From contig JANRJH010000020.1 of assembly GCA_033764075.1 (NCBI GenBank), forward strand, positions 1-64,000: a stretch of 64,000 nt of DNA, in the 5' to 3' direction. Shown piece by piece: positions 43,353-51,973 of this stretch. The first letter of the stretch is position 1; every line of letters begins with the position of its first letter. The notes under the pieces were generated by a model. It saw nothing but the letters and a program-made list of their open reading frames with translations, was not told the origin of the DNA and did not search any database. Source of the stretch: M3007 sp033764075 (GTDB lineage Bacteria > Bacteroidota > Bacteroidia > Chitinophagales > Saprospiraceae). Made by a program: the position numbers and the translations under genes.

Positions 43353-43679
43353 CTACACAGCAAAACTTTCGCCGCAGCCGCAGGTACGGGCAGCGTTGGG
43401 GTTGTTGAAGTAGAATCCCTTGCCGTTGAGGCCGCCGGAAAACTCCAGCGTGGTGCTAAACAGGTAAAGGAAACTCTTCAGGTCGGTCACTACTTTGACG
43501 CCGTTGTCTTCAAATACCTGATCGTTGGGTTTCGACTCGTTGTCGAAATCCATTTTGTAGGACAAACCGGAACAACCGCCGGAAACGACGCTCACCCGCA
43601 CGAAGTAGTCGTCGGCGATGTGCCCCGACTCCCGTATTTCCCGGATTTTTTCTTTTGCGCTTTCCGCTACGTAGATCAT
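43353..43679 (-). CDS. iscA: Iron-sulfur cluster assembly protein IscA/HesB type
   Basis: This 108-residue A-type carrier has the three conserved cysteines: C36 in SGGCSGLSY and C100/C102 in ARTCGCGESF. It delivers FeS clusters from the scaffold to target proteins. The start codon overlaps the iscU stop in ATGA (43676-43679), so the two are translationally coupled. The frame extends further upstream, but only over iscU in another frame. Confidence 0.93.
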   Translation of the reverse strand: MIYVAESAKEKIREIRESGHIADDYFVRVSVVSGGCSGLSYKMDFDNESKPNDQVFEDNGVKVVTDLKSFLYLFSTTLEFSGGLNGKGFYFNNPNAARTCGCGESFAV

Positions 43680-44095
43680 GCTGTGGTTACGCCGCTTTCT
43701 TCGGTCACGGCCAGGCCGTTTTTGACTTTGTAATCCTGAATGGCGGCTTTGATGGCGTCTTCGGCGAGCACGGAGCAGTGGATTTTCACCGGCGGCAGCG
43801 CCAGTTCTTCCACGATGTCCATGTTGTCGATGGTCATGGCCTCGTCGAGGGATTTGCCCTTGAGCCATTCGGTCGCCAGCGAGGAGGAGGCGATGGCCGA
43901 GCCGCACCCGAAGGTTTTAAACTTGGCGTCGCGGATCGTGCCGGTTTCGTCGTCTACCTCTATTTGCAGGCGCATAACGTCGCCGCATTCGGGGGCGCCG
44001 ACCAGGCCGGTACCCACGTTTTTGGAATCTTTATTGAGGGTACCCACGTTGCGCGGGTTCTTGAAGTGTTCGAGCACTTTTTCGCTATATGCCAT
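43676..44095 (-). CDS. iscU: Iron-sulfur cluster scaffold IscU
   Basis: This 139-residue scaffold has all three cluster-ligand cysteines: C37 (GAPECGD, with D39), C64 (FGCGSAIASSS) and C107 in LPPVKIHCSVLAEDA. The LPPVK motif is the chaperone (HscA) recognition site. It builds FeS clusters using sulfur from IscS. Start ATG 44095 (MAYSEKVLEHFKNPRNVG) matches the family. It lies 13 bases after iscS in the order iscS-iscU-iscA. No hscBA, fdx or iscR follows. Confidence 0.97.
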   Translation of the reverse strand: MAYSEKVLEHFKNPRNVGTLNKDSKNVGTGLVGAPECGDVMRLQIEVDDETGTIRDAKFKTFGCGSAIASSSLATEWLKGKSLDEAMTIDNMDIVEELALPPVKIHCSVLAEDAIKAAIQDYKVKNGLAVTEESGVTTA

Positions 44096-44108
44096 GGTTG
44101 ACTTGGTT

Positions 44109-45329
44109 TTAGTGTTCTGTCCATTCAATTTTGGTGAGATCCACACCGTCTTTGTACATTTCCCAGATGGGACTCAGTTCGCGCATGTGGTTGACGCCCT
44201 GGGTAATGGCTTCGATGGTGAAGTCGATGTCCGCTTCGGTGGTGAAACGGCCGAGGGAAAAGCGGAGGGAGGAGTGCGCCAGATCGTCGCCGAGGCCCAT
44301 GGCCACCAACACATACGAGGGTTCGAGGGAGGCCGAGGTGCAGGCCGATCCGGAGGACAGGGCGATGTTCTGGTTGAACGTCATCATGAGTCCTTCGCCC
44401 TCCACGTGCTTGAACGAAATATTGGACACGTGTGGCATCCGGTGTTGGACGTTGCCGTTCACCTTGGTTTCTTCCAGCTGCAGCAGGGTGCTTTCGAGCT
44501 TGTCGCGCAATCGGCTGAGGCGCTCGGCGTCCTGGTGCATTTCCGCTTTGGCGATTTCAGCGGCCTTGCCGAAGCCGACGATGCCGGGCACGTTGAGCGT
44601 TCCGGAGCGCATGCCGCGCTCGTGACCCCCGCCGTCCATCTGGGCGGTAACTTTCACGCGCGGGTTTTTGCGGCTGACGTACAGGGCGCCTACGCCTTTG
44701 GGGCCGTACATTTTGTGGGCCGTGAACGACATGAGGTGTACGCCGGTTTCGCGTGCATCGGTCGGAATTTTACCGACGGCCTGGGTGGCGTCGGAGTGAA
44801 ACAGCACGCCGTGTTTTTCGCAGATCGCTGCGATTTCGCGCATGGGCTGGATGACGCCGGTTTCGTTGTTGGCCCACATGATGGACACCACGATCGTGGT
44901 GGGTTTGATGGCGGCTTCCAGGTCGGCGAGGTTCACGCGGCCGTCTTCCTGCACCTTGAGCCAGGTGACTTCGGCGCCCTGCTTTTCGAGGTGCTTGCAG
45001 GTGTCGATGATGGCTTTGTGCTCGGTTTCGGCGGTGATGATGTGGTTGCCTTTTTTGGCGTACATCTCGAATACGCCTTTGAGGGCCAGGTTGTTGCTTT
45101 CGGTGGCGCCGGAGGTGAAGATGATCTCTTTTTCATCTGCGCCGATCAGGGCGGCGATCTGTTCGCGGGCGTAATCCACGGCGTCTTCTGCCTCCCAGCC
45201 ATACGGGTGGCTTCGGCTGGCGGCGTTGCCGTGTTTTTCAAAAAAATAGGGCACCATCGCTTCCACCACGCGAGGGTCGCAAGGGGTGGTTGCGTTGTTG
45301 TCCAGGTATATCATGTGGCGCTTTTCCAT
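44109..45329 (-). CDS. iscS: Cysteine desulfurase IscS
   Basis: This 406-residue PLP enzyme takes sulfur from cysteine for FeS clusters and other thio-modifications. Visible: IYLDNNATTPCDPRV, FTSGATESNN, HSDATQAVGKIP, PLP lysine K206 in FTAHKMYGPKG, and the mobile-loop cysteine C330 in LSSGSACTSASLEPSYVL, the long-loop (group I, IscS) type. ATG 45314 (MIYLDNNA) is an alternative start. It leads the isc operon from a perfect -7 element at 45386-45393. Confidence 0.96.
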   Translation of the reverse strand: MEKRHMIYLDNNATTPCDPRVVEAMVPYFFEKHGNAASRSHPYGWEAEDAVDYAREQIAALIGADEKEIIFTSGATESNNLALKGVFEMYAKKGNHIITAETEHKAIIDTCKHLEKQGAEVTWLKVQEDGRVNLADLEAAIKPTTIVVSIMWANNETGVIQPMREIAAICEKHGVLFHSDATQAVGKIPTDARETGVHLMSFTAHKMYGPKGVGALYVSRKNPRVKVTAQMDGGGHERGMRSGTLNVPGIVGFGKAAEIAKAEMHQDAERLSRLRDKLESTLLQLEETKVNGNVQHRMPHVSNISFKHVEGEGLMMTFNQNIALSSGSACTSASLEPSYVLVAMGLGDDLAHSSLRFSLGRFTTEADIDFTIEAITQGVNHMRELSPIWEMYKDGVDLTKIEWTEH

Positions 45330-45385
45330 GTTGTATGCGGTTGCCCGTTTGTATTTAGATTGAATCTAAGCGTTTTTTTGGCTTG

Positions 45386-45393
45386 CAAAGATA
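45386..45393 (-). promoter_or_regulatory. -7 promoter element for the isc operon
   Basis: The minus strand reads TATCTTTG, a perfect match, 56 bases before the iscS start. No IscR-like site is obvious. Confidence 0.55.
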
Positions 45394-45465
45394 ACATAGT
45401 CCTGAAAAAAAGGTTTTTGGGTTTTTTAAAAAAAAATGACAGCCTTGTTATGCCCATGGGATCCT

Positions 45466-45473
45466 TACATTTG
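45466..45473 (+). promoter_or_regulatory. -7 promoter element immediately before the mutase subunit gene
   Basis: TACATTTG is a perfect match but lies only four bases before ATG 45478. Transcription would start at or within the start codon, so the mRNA would be leaderless. Confidence 0.5.
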
Positions 45474-45477
45474 CCTT

Positions 45478-46632
45478 ATGGACACAGGTGCTTTTTTCGA
45501 TGCATTTCCGCCGGTTGGCAAAGCTGAATGGCTGGCTGCGGTGGAAAAAAGTTTGAAAGGAAAAACAACGCTCGACGCGCTCGTCTGGCAGGCTGAAGGC
45601 GGCCTGGCGGTGAGTCCGTGGGTGCACGCCGACGACTTCGCGGTGGCGCCGGCGCCCATGACGGAAGCGCCGCTGGACTGGGAAATTTCCGAAACGGTGG
45701 CCGTGGAGGACGACCTGCCCGCCGCCCATGCGCTGGTGCACGACGCTTTGCGTTTTGGCGCAGAGGGGCTGGCGTTGTTGTTCGATCCCGCCATTAACGC
45801 CGACCGCCTTGCCCGGGTACTGGAGGGTGTGCACCTGGATTTTGTGGGGTTGCACCTGCACGATGCCTCTCCGGCGCCCCTGCCCGCTGCTGCAGCCCTG
45901 GACCTGTTGGGCCGGGTCGCTGCCCAAAACGGGCTGGAAACGCAACAACTTCGGGGAACCGTGGCTTTCCAGCCCTATATGACGTCGGGTATGGTGGACT
46001 GGCGATACGCCGCAGACCTGGTCGACATGGCGTCTGCCCGCTTCCCCGGCTTTCGGGTACTGGGTGCGCGTGGCAACGAACGGGATGAGGATGGGGTCGT
46101 GCAGGAGCTGGCTGACCTGCTGCGCATCGGCAACGATTACCTGACGCAGCTAAACGAACGCGGAATCTCGCCGGCACAAACCGCAAGACAAATACACTTC
46201 ACCCTGGCCATAGGCGAGCGGTATTTCCTCGAAATGGCCAAACTCCGCGCTTTCCGCCAACTGTGGCTGAACGTGCTGAACGCCTGGGAGGCGCCGCTGC
46301 AGTACCCGTACATTTCGGTGGTTTTTAAGCCCCAAACGTACACCGACGACCTGTACACCAATATGATACGCGCCACCACCATGGCGATGTCGGCGGTTCT
46401 GGGCGGCGCCGATCGCCTGACGGTTTTGCCTTACGATTTCGGCCGCGAGAACCCGGCCGGGTACCCGCCGGCCTTCGGACGCCGCATCGCCCGAAACGTG
46501 CAGCACCTGCTGAAAATGGAAGGCCATCTGACGGAAGCCCTGGATCCGATGGCGGGCAGCTATTACCTGGAGCAATTGACCAATACAATCACCGAACAAG
46601 CCTGGGAACGGTTTAAGCAACCGGAAGAATGA
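45478..46632 (+). CDS. Methylmalonyl-CoA mutase small (beta) subunit, short form
   Basis: This 384-residue protein matches the TIM-barrel part of the non-catalytic MutA/beta subunit: FPPVGKAEWLAAVEKSLKG, a degenerate barrel, RQIHFTLAIGERYFLEMAKLRAFR, and LDPMAGSYYLEQLTNTITEQAW. The catalytic subunit's B12-binding DxHxxG domain is absent, as expected. It is shorter than the MutA small subunit (about 600 residues) and somewhat shorter than the Flavobacteriia beta subunits (about 450), ending just after the GSYY helix. No alpha subunit gene is next to it. It pairs with MutB in propionate or succinyl-CoA metabolism if MutB is encoded elsewhere. Confidence 0.8.
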   Translation: MDTGAFFDAFPPVGKAEWLAAVEKSLKGKTTLDALVWQAEGGLAVSPWVHADDFAVAPAPMTEAPLDWEISETVAVEDDLPAAHALVHDALRFGAEGLALLFDPAINADRLARVLEGVHLDFVGLHLHDASPAPLPAAAALDLLGRVAAQNGLETQQLRGTVAFQPYMTSGMVDWRYAADLVDMASARFPGFRVLGARGNERDEDGVVQELADLLRIGNDYLTQLNERGISPAQTARQIHFTLAIGERYFLEMAKLRAFRQLWLNVLNAWEAPLQYPYISVVFKPQTYTDDLYTNMIRATTMAMSAVLGGADRLTVLPYDFGRENPAGYPPAFGRRIARNVQHLLKMEGHLTEALDPMAGSYYLEQLTNTITEQAWERFKQPEE

Positions 46633-46685
46633 AAACGCCGCCTTGGCGCTACGATCAGGTAAAAATTCCGCAATCCGCATTCGAA

Positions 46686-47549
46686 TCATCTGCTCTGAAA
46701 AAAACGCAGCAGGGCTAGTGTGTAATCTTCCTGTACATGAATGCTCAGCCAGTCGGCGCCGGCCTGGCGGAACCGGGCGGCCATGGATTGGCGCCACTCG
46801 TCGAACCGGCGGGTGTACCTGACCTGAAAGTCGGGATTGGTGGTGTCTATCAACTGGGTTGAGCCGGTTTCCGGATCGCGAATGGGCAGCAGGCCGACGT
46901 CGGGCAGGGTTCGTTCGGCGGTGTCCCAGGTGTGCAGGCCTATGGTGTCGTGCCGGCGGGCAAGGGCGCGAAGGGGTTTTTCAAAATCCGGCGCCTGAAA
47001 GTCGGACAAAATAAAACAGATACTTTTCTTTTTCAGCGTGTTGTTGATAAAAGAGATGGCTGTTGTAAGATCGGTGCCTTTGCCTGCCGGTTCGGCGTGA
47101 AGCAGTTCACGGAGCACCCGCATGGCCTGGGTGCGGCCTTTTTTGGGCGGAATGTACAGTTGAATTTTGTCGGCAAACAAGAGCAGGCCCACCTGGTCGT
47201 TGTTCCCGATGGCGGAAAAGGCGAGAATGGCGCACAGTTCGGCAAGTTGATCCCGCCGGATCTGGTTTCGGGTTCCGAAAAAGGAGGAACTGCTGACGTC
47301 TACCAGGAGCATCACCGTCAACTCGCGTTCTTCCTCATACAACTTGATGTGCGGCTCTCCGGTGCGCGCGGTCACGTTCCAGTCAATGGCCCGCACATCG
47401 TCTCCGGGCACGTAGGGGCGCACTTCGCTGAAGGACATACCTCTCCCTTTGAACGCACTGTGGTAGCCGCCGCTGAAAAGTCCTTGTGTGCGGCGTCTGG
47501 ACTGCAGGGCGATCCGGCGAACGCGTTTGAGGAGGGTTAGGGTATCCAT
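46686..47549 (-). CDS. DUF58 domain protein
   Basis: This 287-residue cytoplasmic protein has the DUF58 signature KGRGMSFSEVRPYVPGDDVRAIDWNVTARTGEPHIKLYEEERE (about 34-76) followed by a VWA-like domain with LLVDVSSSSFFG, a metal-site-like DxSxS. These proteins are usually encoded beside MoxR-type AAA+ ATPases and aerotolerance (Bat) membrane VWA proteins; none lies here. The start ATG 47549 (MDTLTLLKRVRRI) is chosen because the frame upstream is antisense to nothing conserved. It follows the VanX-like gene on the same strand. Confidence 0.88.
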   Translation of the reverse strand: MDTLTLLKRVRRIALQSRRRTQGLFSGGYHSAFKGRGMSFSEVRPYVPGDDVRAIDWNVTARTGEPHIKLYEEERELTVMLLVDVSSSSFFGTRNQIRRDQLAELCAILAFSAIGNNDQVGLLLFADKIQLYIPPKKGRTQAMRVLRELLHAEPAGKGTDLTTAISFINNTLKKKSICFILSDFQAPDFEKPLRALARRHDTIGLHTWDTAERTLPDVGLLPIRDPETGSTQLIDTTNPDFQVRYTRRFDEWRQSMAARFRQAGADWLSIHVQEDYTLALLRFFQSR

Positions 47550-47601
47550 TGGCAAGTGTTGGTGGTTGGAGGGCGCATCCATGGCCCATTCCAACGCTTT
47601 A

Positions 47602-48483
47602 TTATCGGTTGCAGGGCCATACCCATTCGGACAGCGGGTATGTTTTTTCACGGTAGGAGAAATGCCACCATTCGGTTCGGATGCCCTGAAACCCGACGGC
47701 CTCCATCGCCAGCCGGAGTTTTTTCCGGTTGGCCAGCACGGGCGCCGGCAGGCGGTTGTTGTCGGTATGGGCTTCGGGGCCAAAAAAGTCGTAGGGTGTA
47801 CCCATATCGAGTTCTTTGCCGGTTTTCAGGTCCACCAGTGTCAGGTCAACCGCTGCGCCGCGCGAGTGCATGGATCCTTTGGCGGGTGGCGTCACATAAT
47901 CGGGATTCGGCACCTTGTCCCACAATCGTTGTTGGTATGGCGCCGGGCGGTAGCAGTCGAACATTTTCAGGCTCAGGCCGTCCTGCTCCAGTGCTTTTTG
48001 TGCTCGAGCGATGGCCCGGGCCGCCTCGGGCCTCAGGTAGCACCTGCCGCAGTCGTATATTTTGGATTTTGTGAAGTTGTCGGTAGTGGCATACCGGATG
48101 TCAATCTTTACGGTTGGGGCTATGGTAATTAATTCCGTGAAGCCATCTTGCGGCCCAATGGTCCGGTTCAGCGGTTGTACGGGAGGGGGTGCTGCGGTGG
48201 CGTCGTCACTTACGTCGGCGGGTTGTTCTTCTGCTACGTCGATAAGTGGATTTTCTTCGTTTTTATTGTCCAGCCCGGCCGGTTCATCGGATTGTACGCT
48301 GAGCATGGCCGTATCGCCGGGCATATTGTTCACCTGTTTGTCCGCTTGTTGGGAGGGGAAGTAGGTACAGTTGGTTGACACCCCAAAAGCTACAACGGCT
48401 GCCAATGCAAAGGACCTGAAGGCGGATGCGGGAGCATACATTGGATGGTGCTGACTGCCGGATTCTTTTCGACCTTTGATCAT
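47602..48483 (-). CDS. VanX-family D-Ala-D-Ala dipeptidase
   Basis: This 293-residue protein has a signal-like hydrophobic segment (about 20-40), a low-complexity acidic/proline linker (about 45-105), and an M15D peptidase domain. Metal ligands are in GSMHSRGAAVDLTL (SxHxxGxAxD) and TEWWHFSY (E and H). It should cleave D-Ala-D-Ala or similar peptides in the periplasm during wall turnover. ATG 48441 is an alternative start. The long linker is unusual for soluble VanX and suggests a tethered enzyme. Confidence 0.88.
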   Translation of the reverse strand: MIKGRKESGSQHHPMYAPASAFRSFALAAVVAFGVSTNCTYFPSQQADKQVNNMPGDTAMLSVQSDEPAGLDNKNEENPLIDVAEEQPADVSDDATAAPPPVQPLNRTIGPQDGFTELITIAPTVKIDIRYATTDNFTKSKIYDCGRCYLRPEAARAIARAQKALEQDGLSLKMFDCYRPAPYQQRLWDKVPNPDYVTPPAKGSMHSRGAAVDLTLVDLKTGKELDMGTPYDFFGPEAHTDNNRLPAPVLANRKKLRLAMEAVGFQGIRTEWWHFSYREKTYPLSEWVWPCNR

Positions 48484-48519
48484 GGCATAAAGATAGGATT
48501 TTCACGTTGTATTCGCGTT

Positions 48520-48566
48520 CCCGGACTTTCGTCCGGGGCCATTCAAGTTTGACCGCTACGCGGTCA
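48520..48566. repeat. Pair of short perfect hairpins (REP-like) between ppsA and the VanX-like gene
   Basis: CCCGGAC-TTTC-GTCCGGG (48520-48537) and TGACCGC-TAC-GCGGTCA (48550-48566) stand 12 bases apart. Both are perfect. They lie after the ppsA stop on the minus strand and upstream of the VanX-like start, so they may end ppsA transcription; no T run follows. Confidence 0.75.
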
Positions 48567-48644
48567 GGAGGTCACTGCGGTCTGAATTCCACTTTGGTGT
48601 TTGCTGATTTTTGGGGAATGCTTTTTTGGGTGAAAAACAATTGG

Positions 48645-51020
48645 TCAGCCGGCAGATTCCGCCTTCAGCATGTTTTCTATTCCTTTAAGCAGGGCATCGG
48701 GGTTGAAGGAGATGCTGTTGATGCCTTGTTGCACGAGAAAGGCGGCGAACGCGGGGTCGTCGCTGGGCGCCTGTCCGCAGAGGCCGATTTTAGCGCCGGC
48801 GGCGTGGGCGTCGTGGATCACCCGGGCGATCATGTCTTTGACGGCCTCATTATTTTCATCAAACAGATCGCTGATAATAGCCGAATCGCGGTCGAGGCCC
48901 AGCGTGAGTTGCGTAAGGTCGTTGGAGCCGATGGAAAAACCGTCGAACACTTCGGCAAATGCCCTGGCGAGCACCACATTGCTCGGGATTTCGGCCATGA
49001 CGTATATTTCGAGTCCGTTTTCGCCTCGTTTCAGTCCGTTTTCGGCCATGAGTTCGACCACCTTTTTGCCTTCCGCCACGGTCCGGCAAAACGGAATCAT
49101 GAGTTTGACATTGGTGAATCCCATCTCCTCGCGCACCTTGCGCATGGCGGCACATTCGAGGCGGAATCCCTCCCGGTATCGTTCGTTGTAGTAACGGGAA
49201 GCGCCGCGGAAGCCCAGCATGGGGTTTTCCTCTTCAGGTTCAAACGGACGGCCGCCGATGAGGTTGGCGTACTCGTTGGTTTTAAAATCGCTCATGCGCA
49301 CGATGACCTCCTTGTTGTAAAAGGCGGCGGCGATGGTGGCTACTGCCGAAGCGAGTTTATCGATGAAATACTGCGTTTTGTCCGGATAGTCTCGGGTGAT
49401 ATCCGCAATCTCTTTTTTTACATCATCTTCCGGCAGGGTGTCATACCGAACCAGCGCCATGGGGTGTATGCGGATGGCGTTGTTAATGATGAATTCCAAG
49501 CGCATAAGGCCAATCCCGCGATTGGGATAAAAGGAATATTTGAACGCTTTGTCCGGATCGCCCAGGATAAGCATGGGCGCCGTTCGGGGCATGGTCACGT
49601 CGCGGAAATTGACCTGTTTTTCGCGCCATGCGAGCCGGCCGTCGTAAACGAACCCCGTTTTTCCCTGGGCACAGGACACCGTGATGGGTTGCCCGTCGCG
49701 GATTTGTGCAGTGGCATCCACGGCGCCTACGATGGCGGCTGCACCCACTTCGCGGGCCACGATGGCGGCGTGGCTGGTGCGTCCGCCTTTGTTGGTGACG
49801 ATCGCGGCCGCTTTTTTCATGATGGGGTCCCAGTCGGGGTTGGTCATGTCGGTCACGAGGATATCGCCTGCTTGGAGCCGGTCGGCCTCTGCCGGCGAAC
49901 GCAGGAGGCGCGCGGTGCCGGAGGCGATCCTGGAACCCACTGCGCTGCCCTTGGCCAGGACGGCGCCCTGTTCCGCCAGTTCGTACTCGTGTAGCAGGTA
50001 AGGGTCTTTTTGCGAATGCACGGTCTCGGGGCGGGCCTGGACGATGAACAACTGGTTGTTGTTGCCGTCTTTGGCCCACTCAATGTCCATCGGACAGCCG
50101 TAGTGCGCTTCTATGTCCATGGACCATTGGGCGAGTTGCGACACCTCGTCGTCGTTGAGCACAAACACCCTTTGTTTGTCCGGCGGCGTTTCCAGGTTGA
50201 CAACGCCGCTGTCTTCCGCGCCATAAACCATGGTTTTTTCTTTGGCGCCGCATTTTTTGGAGAGGAGGGCGTATTTGCCCTGACGCAAAGTGGGTTTGAA
50301 AACGACGAATTCGTCGGGGTTTACGTTGCCCTGCACGATGTTTTCGCCCAACCCCCAGGTGCCCGAAACGACGACGGCATCGCGGAAACCGGATTCCGGT
50401 TCGAGGGTAAACAGCACGCCCGAGCACGCAAGATCGGCGCGCACCATCAACTGTACGCCGGCCGAAAGGGCTATGCGCAGTTGGTCAAATCCATGATCGT
50501 GGCGGTATTTGATGGCGCGGTTGTTGTACAGCGAGGCAAAACAGCGCTGCACGGCGTCCACTACGGCAGCCGCGCCTTTTCGGTTGAGGAAGGTGTCGTG
50601 CTGGCCCGCAAAACTGGCGGTGGGCAAGTCCTCGGCGGTTGCACTGCTGCGCACCGCTACGTCTGCCTCGCGCCCGTGCCACTCGCACAACGCCTCATAC
50701 GCCGTGGAAATCGCCTCTGCAAAATCGTCGGGCATCACCGCTTCAAGGATCAATTGGCGTGCTTCCTGGCCGACGGCGGCGAGGTTTGCGAAAGCGTGTG
50801 TGTCCAGTTTCGACAGCGTATCTTTCAGCGATTGCTCCAGGTTGTTTTCACGGAGGAACAACCGGAAACCTTCGGCTGTGGTGGCGAATCCGTCGGGAAC
50901 CCGAATGCCCTTGCTCGACAATGCATTAAACATTTCACCCAGGGAGGCATTCTTGCCGCCTACACGAGCCACATCAGCCCGGCCGATGCGGTTAAATGGC
51001 AAAATTAGTGTATCCTTCAT
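48645..51020 (-). CDS. ppsA: Phosphoenolpyruvate synthase
   Basis: This 791-residue enzyme makes PEP from pyruvate with ATP, a step in gluconeogenesis. Domains in order: ATP-grasp PPDK N-terminal (about 15-335, GGKNASLGEMFNAL, RSSATAEDLPTASFAGQ), swivelling phosphohistidine domain (GGRTSHAAIVARE, H417), and C-terminal PEP-binding barrel (about 480-785, with GSNDLTQLTLGLDRDS and the catalytic cysteine in GLCGQAPSDDP). Length is normal. It is a single-gene unit divergent from the hydrolase gene at 51176. Confidence 0.96.
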   Translation of the reverse strand: MKDTLILPFNRIGRADVARVGGKNASLGEMFNALSSKGIRVPDGFATTAEGFRLFLRENNLEQSLKDTLSKLDTHAFANLAAVGQEARQLILEAVMPDDFAEAISTAYEALCEWHGREADVAVRSSATAEDLPTASFAGQHDTFLNRKGAAAVVDAVQRCFASLYNNRAIKYRHDHGFDQLRIALSAGVQLMVRADLACSGVLFTLEPESGFRDAVVVSGTWGLGENIVQGNVNPDEFVVFKPTLRQGKYALLSKKCGAKEKTMVYGAEDSGVVNLETPPDKQRVFVLNDDEVSQLAQWSMDIEAHYGCPMDIEWAKDGNNNQLFIVQARPETVHSQKDPYLLHEYELAEQGAVLAKGSAVGSRIASGTARLLRSPAEADRLQAGDILVTDMTNPDWDPIMKKAAAIVTNKGGRTSHAAIVAREVGAAAIVGAVDATAQIRDGQPITVSCAQGKTGFVYDGRLAWREKQVNFRDVTMPRTAPMLILGDPDKAFKYSFYPNRGIGLMRLEFIINNAIRIHPMALVRYDTLPEDDVKKEIADITRDYPDKTQYFIDKLASAVATIAAAFYNKEVIVRMSDFKTNEYANLIGGRPFEPEEENPMLGFRGASRYYNERYREGFRLECAAMRKVREEMGFTNVKLMIPFCRTVAEGKKVVELMAENGLKRGENGLEIYVMAEIPSNVVLARAFAEVFDGFSIGSNDLTQLTLGLDRDSAIISDLFDENNEAVKDMIARVIHDAHAAGAKIGLCGQAPSDDPAFAAFLVQQGINSISFNPDALLKGIENMLKAESAG

Positions 51021-51161
51021 AAGCTTGCAAAATAATGCCGGAAGGGCTGTACGCGCACTGACGAAGGTGGTGGTGCGGACATGATGTTTGTCAGCCTGCC
51101 CGGCGCTCCCAGGAATTCGTATCTGCGCATCAGGACGGCCTGAAAAATCAGTGCAGGAGCG

Positions 51162-51169
51162 TATCTTTG
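51162..51169 (+). promoter_or_regulatory. -7 promoter element close to the alpha/beta hydrolase start
   Basis: TATCTTTG is a perfect match and is separated from ATG 51176 by six bases, so the leader would be nearly absent. It also shows that the in-frame start at 51167 lies inside the promoter and is wrong. Confidence 0.5.
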
Positions 51170-51175
51170 TGCTGC

Positions 51176-51922
51176 ATGCCCCTCCATCCGTACCTTCAAG
51201 ACAAATTGCTGTTTCGGCCTTCGCGATTACCCGAAGACTACCGCTTCCGGTTCGATGCGCCTTTTGAAGAGCACTTCATAGACACACCCGATCAGGTGCG
51301 GTTGAACGCGTTGTTCTTCCCGGCGCACCGTCGGCAAAGCAAGGGGGTGGTGCTGTATTTTCACGGCAATCGAGGGCATTTGCAACGATGGGGCGCCGAG
51401 CATGTGCGATTCAACGAGCAGGGGTACGATTTCTTTGCGGTCGATTACCGCGGCTACGGCAAAAGTTCGGGTGCGCCGTCGGCGAGTCACTGGTATGCCG
51501 ACGCGCTGTTGGTACTCGAACACTTGTTGCACGGGTACGCACCGCAGCAGATCGTGCTGTATGGCCGGTCATTGGGCTCTGCCGCAGCAACGCGGCTGGC
51601 TGCGGAGGGACGCGCCCGGACGCTGGTGCTCGAAACGCCGTTCGACAACATCCGGAACCTGTTCCAGTCTTATGTGCCCATGCGCCGGCTGCCCATCGAA
51701 CCCGCTTTCGAGTTCCCTAACGATGAACACCTGCGCCGTACCCAAATGCCGGTGCTCATTTTTCACGGCACCCGCGACCGTGTGGTGCCGTATCACAGCG
51801 CGGCAGGACTGAAACCACTCCTGAAACCGGGAGACCGGTTTGTGACCATAGAAGGAGGTGCACACCACAACCTGGGTGCCTTCCAGCATTTTCAGGAACA
51901 TTTATCGGATTGGTTAAAATAA
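51176..51922 (+). CDS. Alpha/beta hydrolase (BEM46/serine aminopeptidase-like)
   Basis: This 248-residue cytoplasmic protein has the oxyanion segment YFHGNRGHLQRW, DYRGYGKSSG, the nucleophile elbow GRSLGS with S132, acid GTRDRVVPY and base GGAHHN. This is a complete Ser-Asp-His triad of the BEM46/YqkD type. It hydrolyses an unknown ester or amide. It is followed by a 13-bp perfect hairpin and then ligA on the same strand. Confidence 0.88.
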   Translation: MPLHPYLQDKLLFRPSRLPEDYRFRFDAPFEEHFIDTPDQVRLNALFFPAHRRQSKGVVLYFHGNRGHLQRWGAEHVRFNEQGYDFFAVDYRGYGKSSGAPSASHWYADALLVLEHLLHGYAPQQIVLYGRSLGSAAATRLAAEGRARTLVLETPFDNIRNLFQSYVPMRRLPIEPAFEFPNDEHLRRTQMPVLIFHGTRDRVVPYHSAAGLKPLLKPGDRFVTIEGGAHHNLGAFQHFQEHLSDWLK

Positions 51923-51924
51923 AA

Positions 51925-51956
51925 ACTCGTCCTACGACTATACTCGTAGGACGAGT
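51925..51956 (+). terminator. Perfect 13-bp hairpin between the hydrolase gene and ligA
   Basis: ACTCGTCCTACGA (51925-51937) pairs with TCGTAGGACGAGT (51944-51956) around a six-base loop, two bases after the hydrolase stop. An AT-rich tail follows but no T run, so termination is probable rather than certain. Confidence 0.6.
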
Positions 51957-51973
51957 ATAAAATTCTGCCCTTC

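Noticed and set aside
43740..45527. 595-residue open frame antisense to the isc operon
   Set aside because: iscS and iscU carry every catalytic residue on the minus strand.
45478..46632. Mutase gene as a frameshifted pseudogene
   Set aside because: No continuation of the subunit is seen in any frame downstream, and short beta subunits exist in the phylum, so a reduced but intact gene is more likely.
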